Source of the DNA: Plasmopara viticola
Taxonomy: Eukaryota; Oomycota; Peronosporomycetes; Peronosporales; Peronosporaceae
Length of the DNA: 64,000 bases
Direction of reading: 5' to 3'
Assembly (NCBI GenBank): GCA_001695595.3
Contig: MBPM02000002.1
Coordinates: 682,001 to 746,000, forward strand
Positions 45,499 through 56,810 of this stretch are shown in pieces (within the stretch, counting starts at the first letter, position 1; each line of letters begins with the position of its first letter). The position numbers and the translations under genes are program-made. The notes under the pieces were generated by a model, which was not told the DNA's origin, ran no database searches, and was given only the letters and a program-made list of their open reading frames with translations.

Positions 45499-47828
45499 TT
45501 AAATGACTTGCAATTCGTCCATCTTGGCTGTTAAATCGCACTCATGTCGAGAAGTGAGCTGCATGATCCGTGCACTAGCGAGACCTCGCTCTTGATCAAA
45601 CATCCCCTCTATCCGTGCACGTTCGTGGAGATCGGCACTTGCTTGGTGCAACAGATGCTCTCGTTGCTCTTCCGCATGCGCCTCTTCCTGTAAAACTGCG
45701 AGCAACTCTTCATTCTGTCGTCTTCGAAGCTCAGTAATCACACCAATGCGCTTTTCATCATCAAGATCGTTCATCGATTCCTCTGCTGGCTCTGCACTGT
45801 GCGAGCCATGACAGCAGTCTCTATCCAATAAAGGTTGGCACTCAGTTCGATGCCTTGTCGCAGCACTTTGAGAAGGTCGTGCAACAGCACTCTGAGGTCT
45901 TCGACTCTTCCATGGCTGTCGCTCCATCCCTTTCGTTTCTTGCGCAACTGACTGAGTAGGATACGTTGCATCCGACGCTGACCGTGGCCGTCCAGTCTCC
46001 CCACTTGCCACGAGATGCTTGGGAAACTGCAGCTTCTTGGTCACTTTCATCTTGTAAAAGCTCTCGAGAATGTCATGCTTTTGGCGACCAGCTCGTTGCT
46101 TAATCTCTTGCCGTCGACGAAGGAGGGTCGCACGCTGGGCCTTCAAGTGCTCAATCCGGTGATTGTCCGTCTCGATCCGAGAGAGCAGCAGCTTGGCACG
46201 ATACTCGTCCTGCCGGTTCTTCCGCTGCAGCGCGCTCTGAATGTCTTCTTCCCGCAATCTCGCCTCTTGCAATCGGGCAACTACCGACCCGTGCTTGGCC
46301 TCTTGCATCCGCTGCGCCGCCATGGCCTTTTCTCGCGTCTTCCGGAGAATCGCCGCTTGTTTCTCGCGAAGGTGCGCTTCCATGCGCTCGTACGCCCCTC
46401 GACGCTCGACTTCCAATCGTTGCTCCTCGCGCTGTTGCGCTTTCAAGTGCTGCGCTTTCTCAACCTCACGCTGCATCAATCGGAGCTGCGACTGTCGCTC
46501 TTGTTCGCGAAGTCGCTCTCGACGCTCCTCCTCAAGCATCGCCAACTGGTGTTGCACCCCTTCAATCGCCTCTTTCTTTCGCAGCCCTTGCAGTCGGCCT
46601 TCCTCCTCTCGCATCCTCCGCTCGTCTTCCAGCGCTTGACGCCGTGCTTCAAGGTGCTGTTGCTTCCGAGCCGCTTCTTCACGCTGGGCCAACCGTTGCC
46701 CTTCTTTTTCCTGCAACACACTTGCAATTCGGGCCGCATTGCGGGCCTGTTTGTCGGCCAACTCGCGCGCTTTCATCCGCCTCTGTCGCTCGCGCTCGTG
46801 CTCCAAGTGCGCTTCTCGCGCTTGCATTTCGCGGACTTTGCGAGCCGCGTCTTGCTCTTGCGCAAGGTGGTACAACTCATTCTGTCTGCGAGCTTCTTCC
46901 TGATGACGCTGCCGTTCTCGCTCGCTAAGCTGCGCATCACGCTGCCGACGCGCTTCCTCTTGCTTGGCACGCTCCTCACGTCGCCGCAAGTCTTTTTGCT
47001 GCTCGAGAGCTTGCTGTTTCGCCCTTTGCAGCTCGAGACGATGTTGCTCCGCTCTCTCTATCTCGCGCTGCCGTTTCAATTGATCCGCTTCTCGTTGCCT
47101 ACGAATCCGCTCCATAACAAGCACGTCCTCTCGTCGCTTGAGCTCCATCTCCTTCCTCTCACGCTCTTGCTGCAGCTCCGTCATTCGATACTCAAAAGTC
47201 AGCATTTGCTGCACTTCGAGAGCTTGACGCTGTTTGATCCGCTCGAGTTCGCGCTTTTCTCGCTCAATCATCGTAGAAGCCTGCGCTGAAGTCGAGCAAC
47301 AACTGGGGGTGACTCCGAAACCCAGACGAGCAGCACCGACGGGAGAGCGACAATAACTACGCGTTTTCAACGACATGTTGTCCTGCAGCCCTGTCAGCTG
47401 AGCCTCAATCAACTCATGGCGCTGGGCACGCACGTTGCAAAGCTGGAGTTGCCGATTCTTCTCGTACCTCGCCGCTCGCTTTTCAGCAAATGCTCGATCT
47501 TCAAACCTCCTGTCTTTCAAAGAGCGAAGAAAGTACTCGAGAGGGTGGTAAATGAGTTCATGGGGTTCAACCCCAAGCATTCGACAAGCCTGACCAGAGA
47601 GCAGTCAGCCGTTTGATCCACATTGCAAGAAGGAGATGAGAGCTTTACCTCAATCGAACGTGGACTGTTTAAGATCGGATCGGCCATTGCATCCGCTTCG
47701 TCAAAATTCTCGAGCGTAAGAGCGTCGCCCTCTTTGTCATCTCGCCGCTCAAATTTGCCAAGACCACTCTCCGCTACATTGAATGCACTAATATTGCAAT
47801 CTCGGCGTGGAGACCTCATCTGCGTCAT
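45499..47828 (-). CDS. long coiled-coil protein (possibly basal-body or flagellar)
   Basis: The model is complement(join(45499..47589,47649..47828)), 756 residues, with a 59-nt intron joining RSIE to ACRMLGVEPHEL in phase 0. The N-terminal 150 residues are mixed (HELIYHPLEYFLRSLKDRR is the most structured part). From about residue 165 to 560 the sequence is an almost unbroken Glu/Gln/Arg/Lys heptad coiled coil rich in RQREA, QEEARR and ERQRR patterns. A basic Ser-rich linker follows, and a second helix (ITELRRRQNEELLAVLQEEA) near the end. No enzymatic domain is visible. Its start lies 197 bp from the divergent SAS-6-like gene, and such Arg/Glu coiled coils are common in centriole and cilium proteins. 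The assignment to that structure is inference. Confidence 0.75.
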
Positions 47829-48025
47829 TAAGATGACGGTTTTGATGGCAATACGGTTAAACTCTAAACTATTTTATCGCTGAGTGGCAAGCGCATCAAA
47901 TCCATTTTCGTCGCCTTTCGTCTGTATTTATAGCAATATAACATGACTTGCGTTCGTTGGGTCACCCTTGGGGGTGCCAAAACCAAAACGACCGACGGCA
48001 TAAGTTCTTTGCTACTTTTGAAAAC

Positions 48026-49083
48026 ATGGTCATGAGCTCCTCTCTAGTCGGTTCGTCGAGGTTTGTGGACGTTAGTGGCGAAGCTCATATTTCAGTAAGC
48101 TCGACGGACGATTTGGACCCAAGTCTTGGTACGTCTGTCTGTATTGCCTATTCGCTTAAGTATAGAGTTAATGTTTTAGTGAGTGCATTAGCGGGTGGCT
48201 TTCGAGTGATTTACGATCGGGAAACCCCATTTGAGCTGCGAATTCAGGTCACATGAGGACATTGGTCTTAAAAAACACTTTTCTTAAGGTTGACCGTATC
48301 CTCTTATGTCAACAGGATGCCGACAATACGCCTCAACAGATTGGCACCCTCGAAGCCATTAAGGTCAAAATTCTAGTTATGGTATGTACATGAGTTACAG
48401 CTCGAGTTCTTGCCATATTTGCTAACGCTTATTTGATGCTCACACGTTGCATAGGGAAGCGACACGGACATTCACGTGGTGCGAATAGAGCTTTCAACGG
48501 AAAGTGACCTCTTCTTCTTGTACACGCATACGTGCGACTTGGAAAGCTTTCAAGCAATGCAGGAGCAACAGAAGCTCATGGTGGATTTCACAGACTATGC
48601 CAACGTCCTGATTCGAATGCTCAACAACTGTATCAAAGAACCCCACAACCACCTTGCAGTGTACTTAATGCAGGCCGATGGCCGCGCACGCCTGGATTTT
48701 ATCCAGAATATGGAGTACAAATTCATCGAGCTGCTTTCTGTCGACTTTATGCGCGCTTCGGAGGACACGATTCGCCAGCACATTAGCTTTCGTTACACGT
48801 CCATGAGGTCCCGTCTTCAAGTGCTGCAGACGCGGCTTCATGTACGTACTTTTGACTTTGGAAGAGCAAGGTACCCGTGGCGACAGCTGACGGTTCTATT
48901 GTGACTGCAGGAAGTCAACAGCATTGTCAAAACCAAAAACCCTTCACTACTACTGCAGGCAAGGCAATCAATAACATGCGTGTCTCTTTGTTGCTAACTG
49001 GCTGTTGACTTTAACTGACACAATATTAGCTGCAAAAGTCCCTTCCGTCGCCGTCGTCTCGAGCTCGCTTTCTCACTCATTGA
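48026..49083 (+). CDS. SAS-6-like head-domain protein without long coiled coil
   Basis: The model is join(48026..48247,48316..48381,48455..48841,48911..48958,49030..49083), 258 residues. All exons are in phase 0. The sequence follows the SAS-6 N-terminal head: LRIQ, VVRIELSTESDLFFLYTHTC, then DLESFQAMQEQQKLMVDF with the downstream IRMLNNCI, FIQNMEYKFIELLSVDF (the SAS-6 E-x-NxFKHLTxLSL position) and RQHISFRYTSMRSRLQVL. SAS-6 builds the nine-fold centriole cartwheel through a head and a long coiled-coil tail. Here only about 40 residues follow the head, as in the SAS6-like (SAS6L) proteins of protists. The last intron uses a GC donor (CAG|GCAAGG); without it the protein ends ARQSITCVSLCC. It is convergent with the CDK gene (128 bp). 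Confidence 0.75.
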
Positions 49084-49210
49084 CAACTGCCGTATACGCT
49101 CTAGATTTTTTGATAACAGCGCAATCAAATGTGATTGTGTTCCCCTCTTCTTTTCTTTTAAGCACGATGAACACAGCAGGGTCTTTTTAAAACAAGTATC
49201 TCTTGTTATC

Positions 49211-50865
49211 TTATACAACGCGTCGCCGCTTTTTGACGGACGACGACTGGTCTTCCTCTCTTTTGAATTCAGTTTTTACAAAATCTTCAGAGCCGTCTCT
49301 TGTACTATTCTGTCTTGGGCGACGGCCACTGCTCCCTTTAAGTGGACTGCTTGGACGTGAAGCACGTCCACCACCCGCGCCAGCAGTATTTTGATTAATA
49401 GCATTCCCACCATTCTGCTGCTTGGCCTGTTCGCGCCGAATTTTCTTGGTTTGATATTCATGCGATGGAGGGAGATTCGTGATAGGTGGAAGCTTTCGTG
49501 GGTCATCCGGGGCATACGGGCGAGCTTGAAAGTACTGCGCTTTGATACAATCACCAGCAGTCAAGCGCTGTTCCGGATCCAAAACGAGTAACGCCTCGAT
49601 CAACTCAAGAGCTCCTTTTGGCAATATCCTCTTTCGCGCTGAGGTTTCACGCATCAAATACTCGCGCAGACGCTTGGGCTTTGGCTTGTCAGGAACAAAC
49701 GTGCTACTGTGAGTCAAAAACTTGTAATCAGGCCACGATTCAGTAGTTGGGGTCCCGCAAATATCGAAAATCTTTGTAATCTGCTCAAGTTCCGTCTTGC
49801 CTTGAAAGATAGGCCGGCCGATATACAACTCAGCAAATACGCACCCAATGCTCCACATATCAATGCTAGCATCGTAGCTAGTGGCGCCAAGGAGTAGCTC
49901 CGGTGGTCGGTACCACAGCGTGACCACTTTGTTAGTAAAAAGTTGATCTCCACGCAAGGAACGCGCCAAGCCAAAATCTGCTACTTTCAACAAGTGATCC
50001 CTAGTCATTAAAAGATTCGAGCATTTGATGTCTCTACACATAAAATAAGGTTAGCACAGACACTACACTTCAATCGGTAAACCGTCATTCTTCTACCGAT
50101 GGATGATGTCGATAGAATGCATGTACTTGATCACGTCGAGCAACTGCTTCATCACGCACTTGATCTCAGTATCGTCAAAGCTGTTACGTCAGAGCATAGC
50201 AACCCGACACATTAGTTCATAGCTCTCTAGCTCCATCATTTATTAGAAATGTACCGACTTACAAGTGCTGGCGGTCAATGAGACCCGTCAAGTCGTGCTC
50301 TAGATACTCCAGCACCAAGTAGATGGATCCGTGGCAATAATCAAGTGGCTCATCCTTCTCCGTAAACTCGGCTGAAACTCAATAAGGATCAAGCACACGT
50401 CCTTTCAACATCAGCGCACTTCCTCACCGTCATCATCATCATGCTCGGACGACACTACTACTTCCTTCATGTCTACAATGTTGGGGTGGTTGAGGCACTT
50501 GAGTACTTTGATTTCTCGTATCGTCGTCACCGGCAGCTACACGCCGTCACAATTTTTATATAATCGAAACTGTTAGTGCAAGACCGGTGTTTCACTCACG
50601 CCCTGAACTTCGTTAAGACTGCGAATCTTCTTAATAGCAACCACTTTTCCCGTGGCCTTATCCTTGGCCATATACACTTGGCTAGAATGATACAATTAAT
50701 ACGTGTCAGCTCCGACTTTCACAGTAACCTGGGTGTATACTGTACGCTCTGGCTTAATGAAAAGACGTCATTATACCCGTAAGTTCCTGCACCAATACAC
50801 TCCAGCTTCTCGTAAGCGTCCATGCCCCGCGTGCCCCAGTGGTGCTTGGGTAGGTGGAGACTCAT
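49211..50865 (-). CDS. cyclin-dependent kinase of the CDK9/CDK12 (CDKC) type
   Basis: The model is complement(join(49211..50033,50097..50180,50263..50371,50428..50536,50600..50681,50777..50865)), 431 residues, with phases consistent over five introns of 56-95 nt. Kinase motifs are GAGTYGQVYMAK, VVAIKKIR, the cyclin-binding helix PVTTIREIKVL (PITAIRE/PITALRE class), IIHRDIKCSNLL, DFGLAR, and the T-loop TNKVVTLWYRPPELLLG. After the kinase domain, QARPYAPDDPRKLPP and SHEYQTKKIRREQ are typical of plant CDKC and animal CDK9/12 proteins. The basic Ser/Gly-rich tail ends KKRRRVV, a nuclear signal. Such kinases, with cyclin T or K, phosphorylate the RNA polymerase II tail during elongation. The PVTTIRE spelling differs at two positions from the animal forms. 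Confidence 0.88.
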
Positions 50866-51228
50866 GACGGCGACCTAATTGATTAATATTTGATGTACCG
50901 TCGTTAAAATGCAGCAAATAATACTGCAATAAGTGGAAAACACAATCAAGCTAAATTTTAGTACCCTGTAAAAATGACGCATGGGATTTCACAAGAGCGA
51001 TCCTATAATTATTTGTGCAATTAATTTGACAGTTAGTGATAGCACACACGTGATGGAGGAGGCTAACATGTAGAGATTGAGTCAACGTTGCGATAGCGAA
51101 TTTAATCGCTTGTTAAAAATTAGACGTAAAACCAAGTACAATAATATTATTTGATAAATCTAGACTTTAAAACTGCAGTAGTTCTCGTACCCATACTTTA
51201 CGGTAGAGTGTCGTCTAAATACGATTAG

Positions 51229-52438
51229 CACTTTGGCTATCATGGGTCTCTGGCGGAAGGCGGTGACGTCAATAAACGCAACAGTACTCAGCTCGAAGCA
51301 GTGTATGATACCGTCATCACGTGGAATGAAAGCTTTAGACTATATTCACCGACTAATGTGGTGTATGGTCATTTGTGCGGTCCGTCGTCGACAGCGCTCG
51401 GTCTTCAGCTTAATTTACAACCGGAAAAAGACATCTTCCTGTTTAATGCCAAAGAGGCTGTGGCAAATTGGACAGTTTCTAGTGACAAGGCGATTGGCGG
51501 TACGTCGGATGTCTTTCTAGAATGAAAGGCAAAATCTTGCTGAAGGTGAATCGGTAGGAGTGTCGGAATGCAAGTGGGGTTTCTACAATGGTCAAGAGCC
51601 AAGAGAAGATGAAAAGCTTCAAAACGACTAATCTACCACGTAAACAATCAAGATAATATTGCATCAGGTGCGCAAATATACAGCCTTAATTTCTTGTAGC
51701 TGCTAACGTGAATGTTCTATCGGTATAGCGGTCTTTACGGGACACTTGAGTATGGCTTGCCAGCCCACGGAAGTAGGTGTCATTCGAAGTGGCTATTGCG
51801 CAGTGCGCGCTTCTGTATCGCCTGAGTTGCTCTTGCATGGATACGAAGGCATTGCTATGCGAGTAATGACGGACGGTCGCGAATACCGCATGAATGTGCA
51901 AGTGGAAAGTTGGAACCCGTTCAATCTGTTCATGGGCTTTATTCGGACACCGCGCAATGAGTGGGTGGATATTGATGTACGTGCTTGTAACGAGAAATTA
52001 CACATTCTTGTTTTTTCAGTTGCCAAAGATTTTTTGTGTATTGTAGCTGCCATTTCGCGATTTCTTGCTCACGGCCAAAGGCTTCGTGAAGGTCGGGGAT
52101 GAGACAGAACTTGATCCTGCCAAGCTCAAAAGCGTACTAATTGCTTACTACAATAACTTTTGTAAGCTTTGAAACTAACTTGTTATTTGGTAACAGATTG
52201 GTTTTGCTATCGCCGACCAAAACGAAGGTGATTTTGAGCTCCGTATCCAATGGATCAAGGCAGTAGCACGATTAGAATCGCCAGACAAGGAAAACTACAC
52301 CGACTTTGAGGACCGGTAAGTAGAATCAGAATGAATGGATACAATTTTTGTACCCTCATTTTACGCCTCTTTTCCAGATATGATACCTCGAGAAAAAAAA
52401 ACGATCACTTTCGAAAGCCTACAGACTTGGTCATTTGA
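51229..52438 (+). CDS. CIA30/NDUFAF1-like complex I assembly factor (start unresolved, frame broken)
   Basis: NDUFAF1 homologues act in mitochondria during assembly of respiratory complex I. Exons from 51729 are clear: 51729..51976, 52047..52133, 52197..52315 and 52378..52438. They encode AVFTGHLS, VIRSGYCAVRAS, YEGIAMRVMTDGREYRMNV, WVDIDLPFRDFLLT, ELDPAKLKSIGFAIADQ and FELRIQWIKAV, all CIA30-like. The N-terminal exon (open from 51229, after an in-frame TAG) has LFNAKEAVANWTVSSDKAIGG and TSDVFLE, the expected start of the domain, but runs into TGA at 51523-51525 with no usable donor after it. Joining through the GTACGT donor at 51500 keeps phase but deletes the GGTSDVFLE part. An ATG at 51242 lies in another frame and begins a mitochondrial-presequence-like MGLWRKAVTS. 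The gene may be frameshifted, or an exon is missed. Confidence 0.65.
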
Positions 52439-52565
52439 TACAAACTGTGTTTGGAAACAGGAGACTCTGTTGAAGATTACTCACAAAAACTAGATGATAC
52501 CTTTGGGAATATAAGAAACATCATAAGTATAGTATTGTCTGTATCTGTCTGTGTGAAACCTGACT

Positions 52566-52943
52566 TTACACCTCGTCTTCATTTAGCAGCATATTTGGGA
52601 TGCCGTCGATGATGGGGAAAGCACGACCGGACTCGGGGCACACGAGCTTTCCCTTCTGTACGTGTACCTCTAGCAGCACGTGGTGGATTTTCTGCAGCGT
52701 CTTTTCGTCCATATCGTCTACCTCAGCACTAGGCAAAGTACTTGGAAGGCCGTCCGCGAGTTTGAGAGCCTTGGCGCCGGTCAAAAACGCGCTCCAGTCC
52801 AACTTAGTCAGCATCTTGCGCACAAAGGCGGCTTGGAAGTCACAGACCACTACTTCGATCTCTTCGGCCTCAATTAATAGAGGGTATCCATTCTCTACAC
52901 CCTTCTTGTTGCACGTGAGCAGGTTGTGGGTGATAAGACGCAT
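52566..52943 (-). CDS. TRM112: TRM112 methyltransferase activator subunit
   Basis: TRM112 is a small zinc-binding-fold partner that activates several methyltransferases acting on tRNA, rRNA and release factor eRF1. The product is 125 residues in one exon. The ATG at 52943 gives MRLITHNLLTCNKKGV, the exact family start; the frame is open a few codons further. Other motifs are FVRKMLTKLDWSAFL, IHHVLLEVHVQKGKLVCPESGRAFPI and GIPNMLLNEDE at the C-terminus, nearly identical to human and yeast Trm112. The length matches (125 in human). It is convergent with the CIA30 gene, 127 bp away. Confidence 0.93.
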   Translation of the reverse strand: MRLITHNLLTCNKKGVENGYPLLIEAEEIEVVVCDFQAAFVRKMLTKLDWSAFLTGAKALKLADGLPSTLPSAEVDDMDEKTLQKIHHVLLEVHVQKGKLVCPESGRAFPIIDGIPNMLLNEDEV

Positions 52944-53374
52944 GGCGATGTCAACCACCTATGTCAAAGTATAGTTTACCAATACTGCATTGACATTGTC
53001 AGCTTGACTCTTCTACCGGTATAATAATAAAACTGATCTGCGATTATATCATATTTATCGTGGTACTCTTAGCTTTTTGAACTTGATCGTATCAGGTGGG
53101 GCTCAGTCTGAAACAACTGAGCTCACAACTCGTTTGTGGAATAATGGTTGACGGCGTTGATGCTTGTGACAATTTATTCTGACGGGTGGATACCTCGCTA
53201 GTTTACTATATAAAAATTTACCGCTAGACCCTTTAAACTTACTTTTTGCGTCTTTCAAACCGGTATTCTCCCGAAGTATTTGCACAAAATATCCCGCCGC
53301 GTCTCTGTTGAATAGACACGGCCGTCCAAGAAGAACGTACTTGTCAACCAGACCGCCGCTATATCCATTCTTCG

Positions 53375-54183
53375 TCACTGTGACGAGCGCTCCCACATTG
53401 AGAAGAAGACGAGCAACAAGATGACAGAGATGAAGCCACCAAACATGGCAAAAACGAAACGCCGTTGATTCCTCCGATGAAGCTCTTCAACGTGGCCAAT
53501 AAGATACGGATCTGGCCCGATTTCGAGGTCCGGGCGAATACGGTACAGCTCCGCCTTCTCTTCAGACGTCAGGCGACTACACAGTTGACAGGTATTACGA
53601 GATGGTTAACAGTTAGTGTTAACACTAGATAGTCGTGATCGTACCGTGGTGCTCGACGAATCGAAGACGGGTTTGCGTGAAAACTCTGCGCGGCTCGGTG
53701 ATGGACATGGTCGAGTACAAACTCAACAGTCGCGTGTTTTCTCAAATCGTTTTCGCTTGAAGTCTTCATACGTAAGATTGAGTATCGGGACTGCATTGAA
53801 CCATAACCCCAAGGCTCCGCCTTGATGCGATCGAACGTCCGTGGATTGCTGGCCAACAAAGCCGTCGTGACGCTGTCGTGAGCGCGTAGGCCAGTCTCTA
53901 AGTGCCCTTGCTTGCTGTTTACCGTCGTATGTTGCAACATGGATTCACTAGTGATGCTGGCTGTGTCCAAATCCGTCGGCGCCCATTGGTACACGAGTTC
54001 GGGCATGGATCGGTGTTGCATGAAACTATCAGTACTCACGGCCGACTTGCGCAGTGGGGCCTTATCAATTCGAGTGCTTTCTTCTGCACTTGCAAGGCTG
54101 CTCCTGCCTAGGTCCTCTTGCTCTGGTTCATCGATATCAGGGTGGAGATCATACACTGGTAGTGTTGCCTGCCGCCCCGCCAT
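53375..54183 (-). CDS. unknown protein with C-terminal membrane anchor
   Basis: The model is complement(join(53375..53576,53645..54183)), 246 residues, with a 68-nt intron (CCACG|GTACGATC to GTGTAG|TCGCC) in phase 2. The first ATG (54183) gives MAGRQATLPVYDLHPDIDEPEQED. The first 180 residues are polar and Ser/Thr-rich with no recognised domain. Near the end are RLTSEEKAELYRIRPDLEI, then FVFAMFGGFISVILLLVFFSM, a single hydrophobic segment that stops seven residues before the C-terminus (WERSSQ). This is the layout of a tail-anchored protein facing the cytosol. I do not recognise the family. Without the intron the frame ends after NCVVA and loses the membrane segment, so splicing is likely. 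Confidence 0.65.
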
Positions 54184-54691
54184 CACTCTATGAGAAGCTC
54201 GAATGATTTTGTTACATGAAGCGTCTAGGATTCATACCGCCGATGTGCGACACACGACAAATCGAATAACGAACAGGATATTGATCAGGGTTTGTTTTGT
54301 TGTATATGAAACTTGCACAATTACGCCTTTTTATGCACAGTTTTATATGTGAGTTTTGCCTTGAGAATTTTCGTCGATTACAATAAATAACTTTACGCCA
54401 AGATCTTTATTGTCGCCGTGCTAAAATCCCTTGCCCGGCTAAGCCATTCAACTTCGGATAGACTATTTACCGTTTCAAAAATCAGTGTTTTACCTTTTGA
54501 ATGGAAGAATAGTGTAAGAGCGAACAGCTGCCTGTTAAAATTAAGATACTTGTACCACACCGAAAGCTTTGAGCGCGCCCAGACAAAGGCTTCCTGTCTG
54601 CGCCATCCAGGAAAGTTGAGACTGTAGAAGTGGCCAGTACAAACAATGTGAATAATTTGGCCGCACGGGAGGCAAATTTTGTGGCTAGATG

Positions 54692-54848
54692 AGAGCGCAA
54701 ACACCGTGATGGATGACACCAATATCTTATTGATACGATTTTATAATCGTATCAATAAGATATTGGCGTCATTCATCACGGTATCTGCGATTTTAAGAAT
54801 CGTACCAATAAGATATTGGCGTCATCCATCACGGTGTTTGCGCTCTGG
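54692..54848. repeat. three-unit inverted/direct repeat (MITE-like hairpin)
   Basis: A unit of about 49 bp beginning AGAGCGCAAACACCGTGATG and ending TTATTGATACGATT (54692-54740) is followed by its inverted copy (about 54745-54793) and then by a second inverted copy (about 54798-54847) in direct repeat with the first. The outer arms are near perfect inverted repeats. TGGCTAGATG on the left and TGGCTGAAGATG on the right may be remnants of a target-site duplication. No coding sequence is present. Confidence 0.8.
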
Positions 54849-56455
54849 CTGAAGATGTTACGTTATGAGGGTTGCTGCATGGTGTTGGAGCAGCTCTGTG
54901 ATCAATTGCGTGCTGTATGGTACCATCGTCATATATATTTTATCAATGTGCGCTACAGGGTATGGCAACGCTGTAAATTCATCTCGTAAAATACTCATTA
55001 TGCAAATATCTAAACACAGGGCTACAAGCCAACTTTTCCCTTCCGTTTGTAGCTTTTTGTGCCTCACTAATTTAGCGTACATCAATCAAAAGCGTCGACG
55101 TGTGGTATCTGTTCATACAAACACCTTACTTCATCTAAGTCCGTCATGTACGGTGCGATGCTGTGGCACTAAATTGAGGAAGAAAGCAAACTATAGTAGC
55201 AAAAAGTGCTCAGGATAATTGTTTGAACTTTATTTATGCATCAATCGAAGTATGCCGGCAGCCAGTAATTCTTTTCTAAAAGCTTAACCGCCAAATACAA
55301 AGGGTAGCAACACAAAAATGGTAAATATGATTTCCTTAAAGACAGCATACGTTAATTTCATAAGCGTCATCTTTCTCAATTTTGCTGTTTTGACTGTAAA
55401 CCTACGAATCTACCATCGACGTCATGTGATTCACAGAGCGATATTTGCTTTTGTTGATCGAAAAATTACCTTAGTGCAACTTCCTCTCAGTGTAGGTTTT
55501 GTTAAGTCCGAATGTTGTGCCGGACTTCACATTTGTTTGCCGTCTTATTCTCTTCAGAAAAGAGCATAAAGATAACATCGTGGCGCGAGTGTTTTATCTC
55601 TACTCTTACTTGCGATGCGTTCGGACTCGCTTATCAACAGCTTCTACTGATGTAAGCTTTTTAAGAAAAAAGAGCTTACCGGCCATTTATTTTTTAAGGC
55701 CAAAGTCGATTAAAAATTGACGCTTCGATAATATTTCTTCACTATCGATAAATCACGATATAAACACATACCCAAATTGCTAATCTTGATTTGGGCACAG
55801 TAGACGGCTTTGTCCAGTAAATTACGGTAGCTTAATACATTCGACACAAACTTTACTTCATTAATTTGATTTAGCTGCCGCATAAAATAAGTAATCGGAG
55901 GAGTCGCGCAGCAATTGTGAAGGCTACAGTTTTTGTTGTACTACTGTTGCACCAACTTCGAGTGAAAAACAGGCGTGGCGTTTAGAATTATAAATATGAC
56001 CAAAAGATGGACTTGAGCCGAGGCACAGCTGAAGAAGGCTACCCAGCAAGTACTAGACAATTGACTGTCTATTATTGACGTAAAAGCGGAAGATAGACTC
56101 GCTATAGTCCTACACCTGCCTCAATGCTGCCCATCGCGCCGTCTAGTCTTTATGTCGATATAAAAACAAATTCCACCATATATCACATGACTATCTCCGC
56201 TTTGTTAAAAAGCTAGTGTCGTATCATAGCTAATACTCAATCCACTCTTACTGGCCTACATGCATGCAAGATCCAGCAAATGCAGCAAGGAAGACAATGT
56301 GGGTGGCGAGCTGGTCCTCGCAAGTTGTTTTGAGCAAGAGAAGATACTAGACAGCATATATTGGCGCTCCTCTGTCATTATTGCAAAGCAGTAAAGTCTG
56401 TACACATTGAATTTGGCGCTGACACTGCTAGCAAAAGGAGGATGACGTTCGAGTG
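54849..56455. other. AT-rich intergenic stretch, no gene recognised
   Basis: Short plus-strand frames (54865-55218, 55318-55569) have hydrophobic pieces but no start context, partner exon or family signature. I see nothing else here. Confidence 0.4.
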
Positions 56456-56749
56456 TACTATCTCTAAAGCATTAGCGCCGCTTCCATATAAAGAAATGTA
56501 TACTAAAAATTGGTGCAATCCTTTACAAAGTGCAACCAATTACATCAAGTACATACAGCTTTGATAGGAAATATAGCTCGTGCTCATCCCTTCCGTATCG
56601 CCAAGAGCTCCGCTGAATTGCTGGTTGCAAAAGGTGGCGATTTTGTAGAGGCATAACGGTTGATTTGCCGACATTTAACGTTTGTTAGGAAATATTGACT
56701 GCAAACTTTCCGGATTTTCGATTGTAGAAAATTGCAAAAGTTGAAATTG

Positions 56750-56757
56750 TCATTTTC
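56750..56757 (+). promoter_or_regulatory. putative initiator of the duplicated (upstream) KRR1 copy
   Basis: TCATTTTC lies 61 bp before the ATG of the truncated copy at 56811, identical in position to the element at 57283. Confidence 0.4.
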
Positions 56758-56810
56758 TTTCAAATAAATTTCAATTTGGTTGGCAGTCTATCAACAGCAT
56801 TTGATTGACA

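Noticed and set aside
46015..47289. 424-codon plus-strand open frame
   Set aside because: It is antisense to the coiled-coil gene. The Leu-rich translation (LLLRQ, LPLQL) is what Glu/Gln/Arg-rich heptads give on the opposite strand.
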